Below are positions 1 through 6,712 of a DNA stretch of 7,220 nt, one piece after another. Under the pieces are notes generated by a model. That model did not search any database. It saw only the letters and a list, made by a program, of their open reading frames with translations, and was not told the origin of the DNA. The DNA is from an uncultured Lachnospiraceae bacterium. GTDB lineage: Bacteria; Bacillota; Clostridia; Lachnospirales; Lachnospiraceae. The position numbers were made by a program, and so were the translations under genes. The stretch covers positions 1-7,220 of the forward strand of contig CACZSE010000041.1 in NCBI GenBank assembly GCA_902783735.1. The letters run 5' to 3'. Within the stretch, counting starts at the first letter, position 1; every line of letters begins with the position of its first letter.

Positions 1-1854
1 CTTGCAAGAAGAGGAGCGAAAGAGAAGCTGTCAAAGGCTCTGCTTTCCATACCTGTATTTGCATTTATCGGAGGCTTTTTAGGCTCCGTATTAACATATC
101 TTATGTACGGCTTTGGCATGGGAGAAGGAATATCGGCTCCTTTTGCGATAAAACTGCTTGAAAAGGGATCATTAAGTGTATTCTGGGCACAGATGATCTC
201 CGACGTATCCATTGATCTTATCGATAAAACGATCACCGTATTAATAGTATTCATCATAATAAAGCTGATCCCTAAAAAATATCTTAACTTCCTTGAGATG
301 ACTGACTGGAAACAGAAGCCTTTCAGTGGGGAAGAGAGAAAAGCATCAATAAAGAATTCTACAAGGAAACTCAGACTGCGCTACAAGCTGATCATAATCA
401 TCGGCACGGTTATGACCATCATAGCCTTTGTTACGGCTGCGATAAGCTATATCCTCTATCAGAGATTTGCCATAGAACAGTTTACGCATACCGGAAACAG
501 CATTGCATGTTTTGCGGCAAGCGAGATAGACGGCAACAAGGTAGATGAATACCTTGAGACAAAGGTCAAAGATGATGATTACTACTATGTCGAAAAAGCC
601 TTAATGGATCTGAGAGCGACAAATCCCTATGTCGAATATCTGTATGTCTACCAGATACGGGAAGACGGCTGTCATGTCGTTTTTGATCTTGATACCGAAG
701 AATTGGAAGCATCAGAACTTGGAGATGTTGTCGAGTTTGATGATTCATTCCATGATCTTTTGCCCGATCTTTTAGCGGGAAATGAGATAGAGCCGATAAT
801 AACGGATGATACATACGGGTGGTTGTTAACCGACTACGAGCCGATCTATGACAGCAAAGGAAAGTGCGTTGCCTATGCCTGTACGGATATCAACATGAAG
901 GATGTAAGACTGAACGGGATAAGCTTTTTAACAAAGATCCTGTCTTTGTTTATCGGGTTTTTCATATTCATCCTTACTCTTTGTCTGTGGCTTTCAAAAT
1001 ATCATCTTACCTATCCTATCGATGCGATGACGTTTGCTGCAAGGAAGTTTGCTTATAATAGTGAGGAGGATCGTGAGTCGAGCGTTGAAATGCTTCAATC
1101 TCTTGATATATCTACAGGAGATGAGATTGAGAACCTTTATGAGTCCATGGCTAAGACCATTAGTGATACCGTGGGTTACATAGACGAAGTTCAGAAAAAA
1201 GGTGATGAGATCTCGCATATGCAAAACGGGCTTATCTATATCATGGCCGATCTTGTGGAGAGCAGAGACAAATGTACCGGAGATCATGTAAAAAAGACGG
1301 CGGCATATGTTAAACTGATATTAAACCTTCTTAAAGAAAATAATCTCTATTCCGAGACCTTAACAGACGAGTATATACAGGATGTATGTAATTCTGCGCC
1401 TCTTCATGATGTAGGAAAGATAAAGGTATCCGATGTGATATTAAATAAACCCGCCAGACTTACGGATGAAGAGTTTGAGATCATGAAGAGCCATACTACA
1501 GCAGGTCAGAAGATCATAGAAAGTGCCATGAAGCTCACAACGGATACCGGATACCTTAAGGAAGCTCTCAATCTTGCAACCTATCATCATGAAAAATGGG
1601 ACGGATCCGGGTACCCGCGCGGACTTAAAGAATATGAGATTCCGTTATCGGCCCGTATAATGGCAGTCTCGGATGTGTTTGATGCGCTTGTATCAGCAAG
1701 AAGTTATAAAAAACCCTTCTCGTTTGAAGAAGCGATGAAGATCATAGAAGAAGGTGCCGGAAAGCACTTTGATCCGGTCATCGCAAATGTATTTGTCGAA
1801 AATGCCGATCTTGTCAGAGAGATCGCAGAAGAGCATAAGAGAACAATAGGCTAG
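1..1854 (+). CDS. Membrane-anchored HD-GYP domain protein (probable c-di-GMP phosphodiesterase), 5' end missing
   Basis: The frame is open from the first base to a TAG at 1852-1854 (617 visible residues), so the true start lies left of the window; the ATG at 103 is internal. Numbering visible codons: hydrophobic segments at about 14-34 and 72-90 form the tail of a multi-pass membrane module. Another membrane helix lies at 130-153, then an extracytoplasmic Cache/PAS-like sensor (about 155-305), a helix at 313-331, a HAMP-like linker and an HD-GYP domain (about 410-612). Catalytic motifs are clear: GDHVKK (H429), LHDVGK (H469, D470), KSH (H498), [11 protein letters not shown] (529-539) and VSDVFDAL (D558). 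HD-GYP proteins hydrolyse c-di-GMP to pGpG/GMP, so external ligand sensing would set c-di-GMP level. The position that is Glu in trinuclear-metal members is Cys425 here, suggesting a binuclear site. The gene is co-directional with the chemoreceptor 11 bases downstream. Domain call is firm; substrate is inferred from family. Confidence 0.9.
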   Translation, partial: LARRGAKEKLSKALLSIPVFAFIGGFLGSVLTYLMYGFGMGEGISAPFAIKLLEKGSLSVFWAQMISDVSIDLIDKTITVLIVFIIIKLIPKKYLNFLEMTDWKQKPFSGEERKASIKNSTRKLRLRYKLIIIIGTVMTIIAFVTAAISYILYQRFAIEQFTHTGNSIACFAASEIDGNKVDEYLETKVKDDDYYYVEKALMDLRATNPYVEYLYVYQIREDGCHVVFDLDTEELEASELGDVVEFDDSFHDLLPDLLAGNEIEPIITDDTYGWLLTDYEPIYDSKGKCVAYACTDINMKDVRLNGISFLTKILSLFIGFFIFILTLCLWLSKYHLTYPIDAMTFAARKFAYNSEEDRESSVEMLQSLDISTGDEIENLYESMAKTISDTVGYIDEVQKKGDEISHMQNGLIYIMADLVESRDKCTGDHVKKTAAYVKLILNLLKENNLYSETLTDEYIQDVCNSAPLHDVGKIKVSDVILNKPARLTDEEFEIMKSHTTAGQKIIESAMKLTTDTGYLKEALNLATYHHEKWDGSGYPRGLKEYEIPLSARIMAVSDVFDALVSARSYKKPFSFEEAMKIIEEGAGKHFDPVIANVFVENADLVREIAEEHKRTIG

Positions 1855-1858
1855 GAGG
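1853..1858 (+). promoter_or_regulatory. Shine-Dalgarno site of the chemoreceptor, overlapping the upstream stop codon
   Basis: AGGAGG begins inside the TAG stop (1852-1854) of the HD-GYP gene and ends 7 bases before the ATG at 1866. The perfect site fixes that start. The overlap suggests that ribosomes finishing the first gene can re-initiate on the second, i.e. translational coupling within one transcript. Confidence 0.85.
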
Positions 1859-1865
1859 ACATAAT

Positions 1866-3953
1866 ATGAAGACTATCAAGACAAAGATCATGGCGTGCAT
1901 TGTGGGATGTTCTCTCATCACTGCTTTGATAGTAGGAGCGTTATCGATAGGAAGTACCGCAAAGATAACGGAATCCGAAGCAGTTAAGAACATGAATTAC
2001 AGAGGCGATTCGGTATCCAACAGTATTGATGCTACGATCACCAGGATCGAGACATCCGTAAACATTCTTGCAGATGTTGTAGTCGATAAACTTGATGAAA
2101 ATGCGTTTTTCTCCGACAAAAACTATGCGGACGGGTTTACTGACAGTATCCTTGATGAAGTATTTAAGTTTTCGGAGAGGACCGAAGGAGCGATAACAAG
2201 TTATATCAGGTATAACCCGGAGTATTCAAATCCTACCTCGGGATGCTTCCTTACAAGAGACAGCCTGAGTGATCCTTTTACTGCTGTCACGCCGACGGAT
2301 TTCAGTATGTATGAGCCCGGAGATCTTGAGCATGTTGGATGGTATTACATCCCTGTTCAAAACGGAGCACCTATCTGGATGGATCCTTATCTTAACAGTA
2401 ATATAAATGTCTATATGATATCCTATGTTGTGCCGATCTACGATTCAAAAGGTACCTCGATCGGAATAGTTGGTATGGATATAGCAGTTACTCAGATAAC
2501 CGATATGGTAGATTCCGTAAAACTGTTTGACAGCGGTTACGCTTTTCTGACTAAGGCGGATGGTGAAGTATTGCATCATAACAGTATTGATATAGGCAGC
2601 CCTCTTTCTGATGCAGATGCATCTCTTAACGGAGTCGATGCTTACATTTCGGCCGAAGATAACGATGAATCGTTTGAGTACAGTTATCAGGGCGTAGATA
2701 AAATGCTCGTTGTCAATACTCTTCATAACGGTATGAAGCTGATACTCGCAGCTCCAAAGAATGAGATTTATTCAGAGACCTATTCTTTGCTTTTCACGAT
2801 AATAGGAATTGTACTGCTTGCCCTTGTCATAAGTGCGGTAATAGGCTTCTTTGTAAGCAACGGACTGGTTAATCCCATTAAGTCACTGACAGGTGTTATC
2901 AACAGAACCGCACGACTTGATCTTACAAGGACAGCTGGAGCCGACAAGCTTGTCGGTCATAAGGATGAGATAGGCAAGATGGCAGGAGAGGTTCAGGTCA
3001 TGAGAGCGTCATTCCGTGCCATGGTAGATTCTCTTACCGATGTCGAGAAGACCATTAACGGAGCAATTGAGGATCTCGACGGTATCATGAAGGATAACAA
3101 TCAAAAGACCGACGAGAACAGTGAAGCAACCCAGGAACTGGCAGCAGGCATGCAGGAGGCATCAGCCAATACGCAGCAGATAGTGAGCAACGTAAGTGAA
3201 GTCAGATCACAGACAATGGAGATATTCGATCTTGCCATCCAAAGCGAATCGGAATCCAAGAATATATTGGCCAGAGCCGATGATATGCAGGGCAGAAGCA
3301 ATGAATCCAGTGATAAGACTCATCGCATGTATGAACTCATGAAGGAGAAGAGCCGTGAAGCCGTTGAAAGATCACAGGCTGTATCGAAAATACATGAGCT
3401 TACGGACGATATTAAAAATATTTCGTCTCAGACCAACCTCCTTGCTCTCAATGCCAATATAGAAGCAGCAAGAGCCGGCGATGCAGGAAGAGGTTTTGCT
3501 GTAGTTGCGGGAGAGATAGGTTCTTTGGCAGCAGAGACTTTAAACACTGTTGACAATATCGGAAGGATAGTCGAAGAGGTCAATGATGCCGTAGGAAGCA
3601 TGAATGAGTGCATAAGAGAGCTCATGTCTTTCCTGGAAGAAACAGTACTGGCCGATTATGTTATGTTCAGGGATATGGGTGAAGGTTATCGGAAGGATGC
3701 CGATTATTTCATCAACATACTCTCACAGGTCAGAGGTGCCGTAGAATCTCTTGAGAAAAATGTTGAAGAGATCGTTTCCGCATCAGATGAGATCAACAAT
3801 ATGACTACCAATTCGGCGGACAGTGTCAATGATATTGCTATGCGAAGTGATGATATGAGAAATGCAAACGATCTTGGTTATAACAAGCTTCAGGATGCCA
3901 GAGCAGCCATGGATATGCTTGTTGAGATAACAGGTGAGTTCAAGATTGAATAG
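1866..3953 (+). CDS. Methyl-accepting chemotaxis protein with double-Cache sensor
   Basis: A complete 695-residue transmembrane chemoreceptor. It should cluster at the cell pole and control CheA through CheW. There is a short cytoplasmic N-terminus, membrane helix 1 at about 8-29, a periplasm-side sensor at about 30-305 and membrane helix 2 at about 308-330. A HAMP region reaches to about 385 and a long coiled-coil signalling domain follows. The signalling tip is canonical: [20 protein letters not shown] at 522-541, followed by [11 protein letters not shown]. The two coiled-coil arms around the tip are similar in length (roughly 150 residues each), so nothing is truncated. The sensor looks like dCache_1: it has GWYY (158-161), a WMDPY stretch and a GMDI strand with D205. 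It keeps the W, Y and D of the amino-acid-binding dCache motif, but the arginine two residues before W is Val157, so an amino acid ligand is not supported. No C-terminal CheR/CheB-binding pentapeptide is seen (ends in GEFKIE). Probably in one operon with the HD-GYP gene. Confidence 0.95.
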   Translation: MKTIKTKIMACIVGCSLITALIVGALSIGSTAKITESEAVKNMNYRGDSVSNSIDATITRIETSVNILADVVVDKLDENAFFSDKNYADGFTDSILDEVFKFSERTEGAITSYIRYNPEYSNPTSGCFLTRDSLSDPFTAVTPTDFSMYEPGDLEHVGWYYIPVQNGAPIWMDPYLNSNINVYMISYVVPIYDSKGTSIGIVGMDIAVTQITDMVDSVKLFDSGYAFLTKADGEVLHHNSIDIGSPLSDADASLNGVDAYISAEDNDESFEYSYQGVDKMLVVNTLHNGMKLILAAPKNEIYSETYSLLFTIIGIVLLALVISAVIGFFVSNGLVNPIKSLTGVINRTARLDLTRTAGADKLVGHKDEIGKMAGEVQVMRASFRAMVDSLTDVEKTINGAIEDLDGIMKDNNQKTDENSEATQELAAGMQEASANTQQIVSNVSEVRSQTMEIFDLAIQSESESKNILARADDMQGRSNESSDKTHRMYELMKEKSREAVERSQAVSKIHELTDDIKNISSQTNLLALNANIEAARAGDAGRGFAVVAGEIGSLAAETLNTVDNIGRIVEEVNDAVGSMNECIRELMSFLEETVLADYVMFRDMGEGYRKDADYFINILSQVRGAVESLEKNVEEIVSASDEINNMTTNSADSVNDIAMRSDDMRNANDLGYNKLQDARAAMDMLVEITGEFKIE

Positions 3954-3956
3954 TTA

Positions 3957-3985
3957 TTGACATTTACAGAATAAAAGTGTAGACT
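3957..3985 (+). promoter_or_regulatory. Promoter-like sequence upstream of the terminator (candidate purF-car promoter)
   Basis: A perfect sigma-A -35 box TTGACA (3957-3962) is followed, 17 bases on, by TAGACT (3980-3985), which matches the -10 consensus at 4 of 6 positions. Transcription would begin near 3992. It starts 4 bases after the chemoreceptor stop codon. I found no comparably good pair between the terminator and purF, so this is the best candidate for the purF-carAB operon. A transcript from it would first have to pass the hairpin at 4004-4030. This is a sequence match only, with no evidence of activity. Confidence 0.45.
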
Positions 3986-4003
3986 TGCACTTGATGAAGC
4001 AAA

Positions 4004-4034
4004 GGCGCTTCGAGTTTATCTCGAAGTGCCTTTT
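4004..4034 (+). terminator. Rho-independent terminator after the chemoreceptor gene
   Basis: An 11-bp stem, GGCGCTTCGAG (4004-4014) with CTCGAAGTGCC (4020-4030), is fully paired apart from one G-U wobble. It closes a TTTAT loop and is followed by TTTTGTTG. Two A residues before the stem can pair with the first T residues, extending it. This is a typical strong intrinsic terminator for the HD-GYP/chemoreceptor transcript. Because a promoter-like sequence lies before it, it might also act as an attenuator in the purF leader. Confidence 0.85.
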
Positions 4035-4042
4035 GTTGTGCA

Positions 4043-4134
4043 GAGCACTTGGCGAGGTTTTTTCGAGCCTAGTGCGAGCCATACCCGAACACTTAGCGAA
4101 GCGAAGCTGAGGTTAGTGAGAGGGTTAGTGCGAG
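4043..4134 (+). repeat. Non-coding block of degenerate direct and inverted repeats in the purF leader
   Basis: The 13-base unit GAGCACTTGGCGA (4043-4055) recurs as GAACACTTAGCGA (4087-4099) with two A/G changes. AGTGCGAG occurs at 4071-4078 and 4127-4134, and GGTTAGTG at 4111-4118 and 4123-4130. The first unit also forms an inverted repeat: GCACTTGGC (4045-4053) with GCCTAGTGC (4067-4075), 8 of 9 pairs around a 13-base T-rich loop. The second contains a small hairpin, CTTAGC (4092-4097) with GCTGAG (4106-4111). The layout looks like two diverged copies of one palindromic unit, as in dispersed intergenic repeats. No gene is supported here. Function is unknown: candidates are a repeat family, leader RNA structure or operator sites. 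Confidence 0.6.
4081..4093 (+). promoter_or_regulatory. PurBox-like site, speculative PurR operator
   Basis: ATACCCGAACACT agrees with the Bacillus PurR PurBox (AWWWCCGAACWWT) at 11 of 13 positions, including the whole CCGAAC core, and lies 68 bases before the purF start. A convincing inverted partner box at the usual spacing of about 16-17 bases is not visible. The site also sits next to and partly inside the local repeat, so it may be chance or repeat-derived. Confidence 0.2.
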
Positions 4135-4150
4135 AATATCGGTTTAAATC

Positions 4151-4154
4151 GGAG
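4151..4154 (+). promoter_or_regulatory. Shine-Dalgarno site that sets the purF start
   Basis: GGAG lies 6 bases before the ATG at 4161. It decides against the in-frame GTG at 4026, which lies inside the terminator stem and would add 45 residues translated from the repeat block, unlike any PurF N-terminus. Confidence 0.7.
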
Positions 4155-4160
4155 AATAAA

Positions 4161-5540
4161 ATGTATTTGGATGATAAGCTTCATGAGGAATGCGGTGTAT
4201 TCGGTATATGGGGAACGGGCGATGTAGATGCGGCTCATGCCGTATATTACGGTCTTACGGCGCTTCAGCACAGAGGCCAGGAATCCGCCGGAATAGTTGT
4301 ATGCGACACAAAAGGCCCCATAGGAAATATATGTGCCCATAAAGGCATGGGGCTGGTCAGTGAAGTATTTCATGAAGATGTGCTTGATAAGCTTAAAGGA
4401 AATATTGGAATAGGACATGTCAGATACTCCACAGCCGGAGCAAGCTGTATAGAAAACGCACAACCATTTTCATTGAACTATGCAAAAGGAACTCTGGCAC
4501 TGGCACATAACGGAAATGTTATAAATGCAGCGGTCATGAAGGAGGAACTCCAAAATGAAGGAGCTGTTTTTGCGGGCACTTCGGATTCCGAGGTCATAGC
4601 ATACAGTATAGCCAGACAGCGAATGAATACATCTTCCATAGAAGAGGCGTCTCTTAAAGTGGCAGAAAGGCTAAAAGGCGGCTATGCTCTTCTTATCATG
4701 AGTCCCCAAAAACTGATAGGCATAAGAGATCCGCTTGGGTTAAAACCATTATGTCTTGGTAAGGTGGGAGATTCATATATACTTGCATCCGAGAGTTCTG
4801 CGATCACTGCAGTTGACGGTGAACTGATCAGGGACATTAAACCCGGAGAGATGATCGTTATCACAGAGGATGGCATAACATCGGATATTGGTCTTACTGA
4901 AAGAAATAAGGCTCACTGTATTTTTGAATATATTTATTTTGCCAGACTCGATTCACACATGGACGGTATAAGTGTCTATGATGCCAGACTTCGGGGAGGC
5001 ATGGCTCTCGCACAGAGATATCCGGTTGAAGCGGATGTGGTTACGGGAGTTCCCGAATCGGGACTTACGGCGGCAGTCGGATATGCCGGCTTTTCCGGAA
5101 TACCGTTTATTCCGGCATTCGCAAAAAACAGTTATGTAGGGAGAACTTTTATTAAACCGACACAGAGCGAAAGAGCTAATGCTGTCCATATGAAACTCAG
5201 TGTTATCGAAAGTGTTGTGAGAGGAAAGAATATAGTTCTGATAGACGATTCAATTGTAAGAGGCACGACAATAGCGGGCCTTATAGATATGATGAGAAAA
5301 GCGGGAGCGCTGAAAGTACATGTACGGATAAGCTCTCCTCCTTTTTTGTATCCGTGTTTTTACGGTACCGACGTTCCTGACAACTCACAGCTGATAGCTA
5401 CCGAACATTCAACTGAGCAGATCAGAAAACAAATCGGCGCGGATTCACTTGAATATATGCACATAGAGGATTTTGAACAGATGACCGGTTCATTACCTCT
5501 GTGCAAAGCATGCTTTACGGGAGATTATCCTGTAAAATAA
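4161..5540 (+). CDS. purF: Amidophosphoribosyltransferase (glutamine PRPP amidotransferase), Fe-S type
   Basis: PurF makes 5-phosphoribosylamine from PRPP and glutamine, the committed first step of de novo purine synthesis, in the cytoplasm. The protein has 459 residues, near the usual 460-480. The first ten residues (MYLDDKLHEE) form a short propeptide. Cleavage exposes Cys11 (ECGVFGIWG) as the N-terminal nucleophile of the Ntn-type glutaminase. Glutaminase motifs follow: LQHRGQE, GHVRYSTAG (R88), HNGN (116-119) and GTSDSEV (D142). The C-terminal phosphoribosyltransferase half carries the PRPP loop IDDSIVRGTT (361-370). Cys253, Cys399, Cys448 and Cys451 match in context and spacing the four cysteines that hold the 4Fe-4S cluster in Bacillus subtilis PurF, so this is the oxygen-sensitive Fe-S class rather than the E. 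coli class. carA starts about 40 bases downstream on the same strand, indicating an operon. Confidence 0.97.
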   Translation: MYLDDKLHEECGVFGIWGTGDVDAAHAVYYGLTALQHRGQESAGIVVCDTKGPIGNICAHKGMGLVSEVFHEDVLDKLKGNIGIGHVRYSTAGASCIENAQPFSLNYAKGTLALAHNGNVINAAVMKEELQNEGAVFAGTSDSEVIAYSIARQRMNTSSIEEASLKVAERLKGGYALLIMSPQKLIGIRDPLGLKPLCLGKVGDSYILASESSAITAVDGELIRDIKPGEMIVITEDGITSDIGLTERNKAHCIFEYIYFARLDSHMDGISVYDARLRGGMALAQRYPVEADVVTGVPESGLTAAVGYAGFSGIPFIPAFAKNSYVGRTFIKPTQSERANAVHMKLSVIESVVRGKNIVLIDDSIVRGTTIAGLIDMMRKAGALKVHVRISSPPFLYPCFYGTDVPDNSQLIATEHSTEQIRKQIGADSLEYMHIEDFEQMTGSLPLCKACFTGDYPVK

Positions 5541-5578
5541 AATATCGTAAACAGATTATTGGGATGGTGAATATGGAA

Positions 5579-6712
5579 ATGACTGTCAAAAAAAGAAAAC
5601 TCATACTTGAGGACGGAAGCGTGTATTTGGGAGAAGCTTTCGGATCCGAAACCGACAAGATGGTTGAACTGGTATTTAACACATCCATGGTAGGATATCA
5701 GGAAATACTTTCCGACCCCTCCTACACGGGTCAGGCGGTAGTAATGACTTACCCTCTTATCGGAAATTACGGGATGTGCGAAGATGATTACGAAACACTC
5801 ATACCTTCTATGTCGGGACTCATTGTGAGAGAATACTGTGATGAGCCTTCCAATTTCAGAAGTGCGAATACTCTTTCTCAGATCATGAAGACCTATGACA
5901 TAGCGGGCATCAGTAAAATCGATACGAGGAAACTGGCAAGACACATCAGAGACTTTGGAAGCTGTAAAGCATATCTGGTGTCTGAGGATTCTGACACGGA
6001 TAAAGCTTTGGAAAGACTGAAAGCATGGAAGCCGGACCCCGATGTGGTCTCGAAGGTCAGTACCGGGAACATATATAAAGCAGGAATGCTGGTTGACAAC
6101 ACAAATAAGCAGAAATACAAACATATAGTAGCCATTGACTGCGGAATGAAGAAAAACATACTCCGTGAATTATCAAAAAGAGGATGTTCCATAACCGTAG
6201 TACCATGGGATACTTCCGCAGATGCGATAAAAGAACTATGCCCTGACGGGCTGTTCATTTCCAACGGCCCCGGAGATCCGCAGGATGTAAAACAGACCAT
6301 AGAGACTGTTAAGAACATGATAGGATACTGCCCCATTTTCGGGATATGCCTCGGTCATCAGATCATTTCGTTAGCCTATGGTGCAAAGACTTACAAACTG
6401 AAATTCGGACACAGAGGTGGAAATCATCCGGTTAAGAATCTTTACAAAGACAGGATTGAGATCACCTCTCAGAATCATTCCTATGCTGTAGATGATGAAA
6501 GTCTTAAGGGTACAGGTCTTGAAGCGACACATATCAATCTTTTGGATAATACCGTAGAGGGAGTTGCATGTAAAAAAGACAGGGTATTTTCAGTCCAATA
6601 TCATCCCGAAAGTGCGCCGGGGCCTCAGGACAGTTCGTATCTGTTTGATGAATTCTTAAAGATGATAGATGATAAAAATGCCAACTCCAAGGAGGTTGTT
6701 AAAAATGCCTAA
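5579..6712 (+). CDS. carA: Carbamoyl-phosphate synthase small (glutaminase) subunit
   Basis: CarA hydrolyses glutamine and channels ammonia to CarB, which makes carbamoyl phosphate for pyrimidines and arginine. From the chosen ATG it has 377 residues (usual about 360-385). The N-terminal CPSase domain includes [20 protein letters not shown] and the TYPLIGNYG motif. The C-terminal class I glutamine amidotransferase has SNGPGDP, nucleophile Cys257 in GICLGHQ, and His342/Glu344 in QYHPES, so the catalytic triad is complete. Start choice: ATGs at 5564, 5573 and 5579 are in frame. The ATG at 5579 ([13 protein letters not shown]) best matches the family N-terminus and has GGTGA (5566-5570) 8 bases before it. 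The ribosome site is weak, so 5573 remains possible. It lies 38 bases after purF and its last 8 bases overlap carB. Confidence 0.96.
   Translation: MTVKKRKLILEDGSVYLGEAFGSETDKMVELVFNTSMVGYQEILSDPSYTGQAVVMTYPLIGNYGMCEDDYETLIPSMSGLIVREYCDEPSNFRSANTLSQIMKTYDIAGISKIDTRKLARHIRDFGSCKAYLVSEDSDTDKALERLKAWKPDPDVVSKVSTGNIYKAGMLVDNTNKQKYKHIVAIDCGMKKNILRELSKRGCSITVVPWDTSADAIKELCPDGLFISNGPGDPQDVKQTIETVKNMIGYCPIFGICLGHQIISLAYGAKTYKLKFGHRGGNHPVKNLYKDRIEITSQNHSYAVDDESLKGTGLEATHINLLDNTVEGVACKKDRVFSVQYHPESAPGPQDSSYLFDEFLKMIDDKNANSKEVVKNA
6689..6695 (+). promoter_or_regulatory. Shine-Dalgarno site of carB inside the end of carA
   Basis: AAGGAGG lies within the last codons of carA, 9 bases before the carB ATG at 6705. 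It fixes the carB start and, with the 8-base gene overlap, supports coupled translation of the two subunits. Confidence 0.85.

Noticed and set aside
1866..3953. Frameshift or truncation in the chemoreceptor
   Set aside because: The less common stretch after the signalling tip ([14 protein letters not shown] and GYRKDADYF) remains in frame and helical, and resembles a variant I associate with clostridial chemoreceptors.
4020..4056. Downstream antiterminator formed by CTCGAAGTGC pairing with GCACTTggCGAG
   Set aside because: The pairing is possible on paper, but the partner strand is transcribed after the terminator has already folded and released RNA, so it is unlikely to control termination. 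I treat it as a sign of related repeats.
3994..4110. A 38-codon small ORF (ATG at 3994, TGA at 4108-4110), possible leader peptide
   Set aside because: There is no Shine-Dalgarno site, the ATG would be only about 2 bases from the predicted transcript start, it runs through the terminator, and the composition follows the repeats. It has no run of regulatory codons.
4026..4160. N-terminal extension of purF from an upstream GTG
   Set aside because: The GTG lies in the terminator stem, has no ribosome site, and the 45 added residues come from the repeat block. The ATG at 4161 gives a normal PurF propeptide and has GGAG at the right distance.
3992..4160. Purine (guanine) or PRPP/ppGpp riboswitch in the purF leader
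   Set aside because: I could not find the conserved core elements of the purine aptamer or the ykkC-type aptamer. The structure present is simple repeats and a terminator.
5501..5578. Longer carA start inside purF
   Set aside because: The extra residues are the out-of-frame end of purF and have no match to the CarA N-terminus. The cluster of ATGs at 5564-5579 fits the family length.
5525..6124. 199-codon open frame on the - strand opposite carA
   Set aside because: It is fully antisense to a well-conserved gene, has no recognisable domain, and its composition is what the complement of carA gives. The shorter - strand frames elsewhere are rejected for the same reason.
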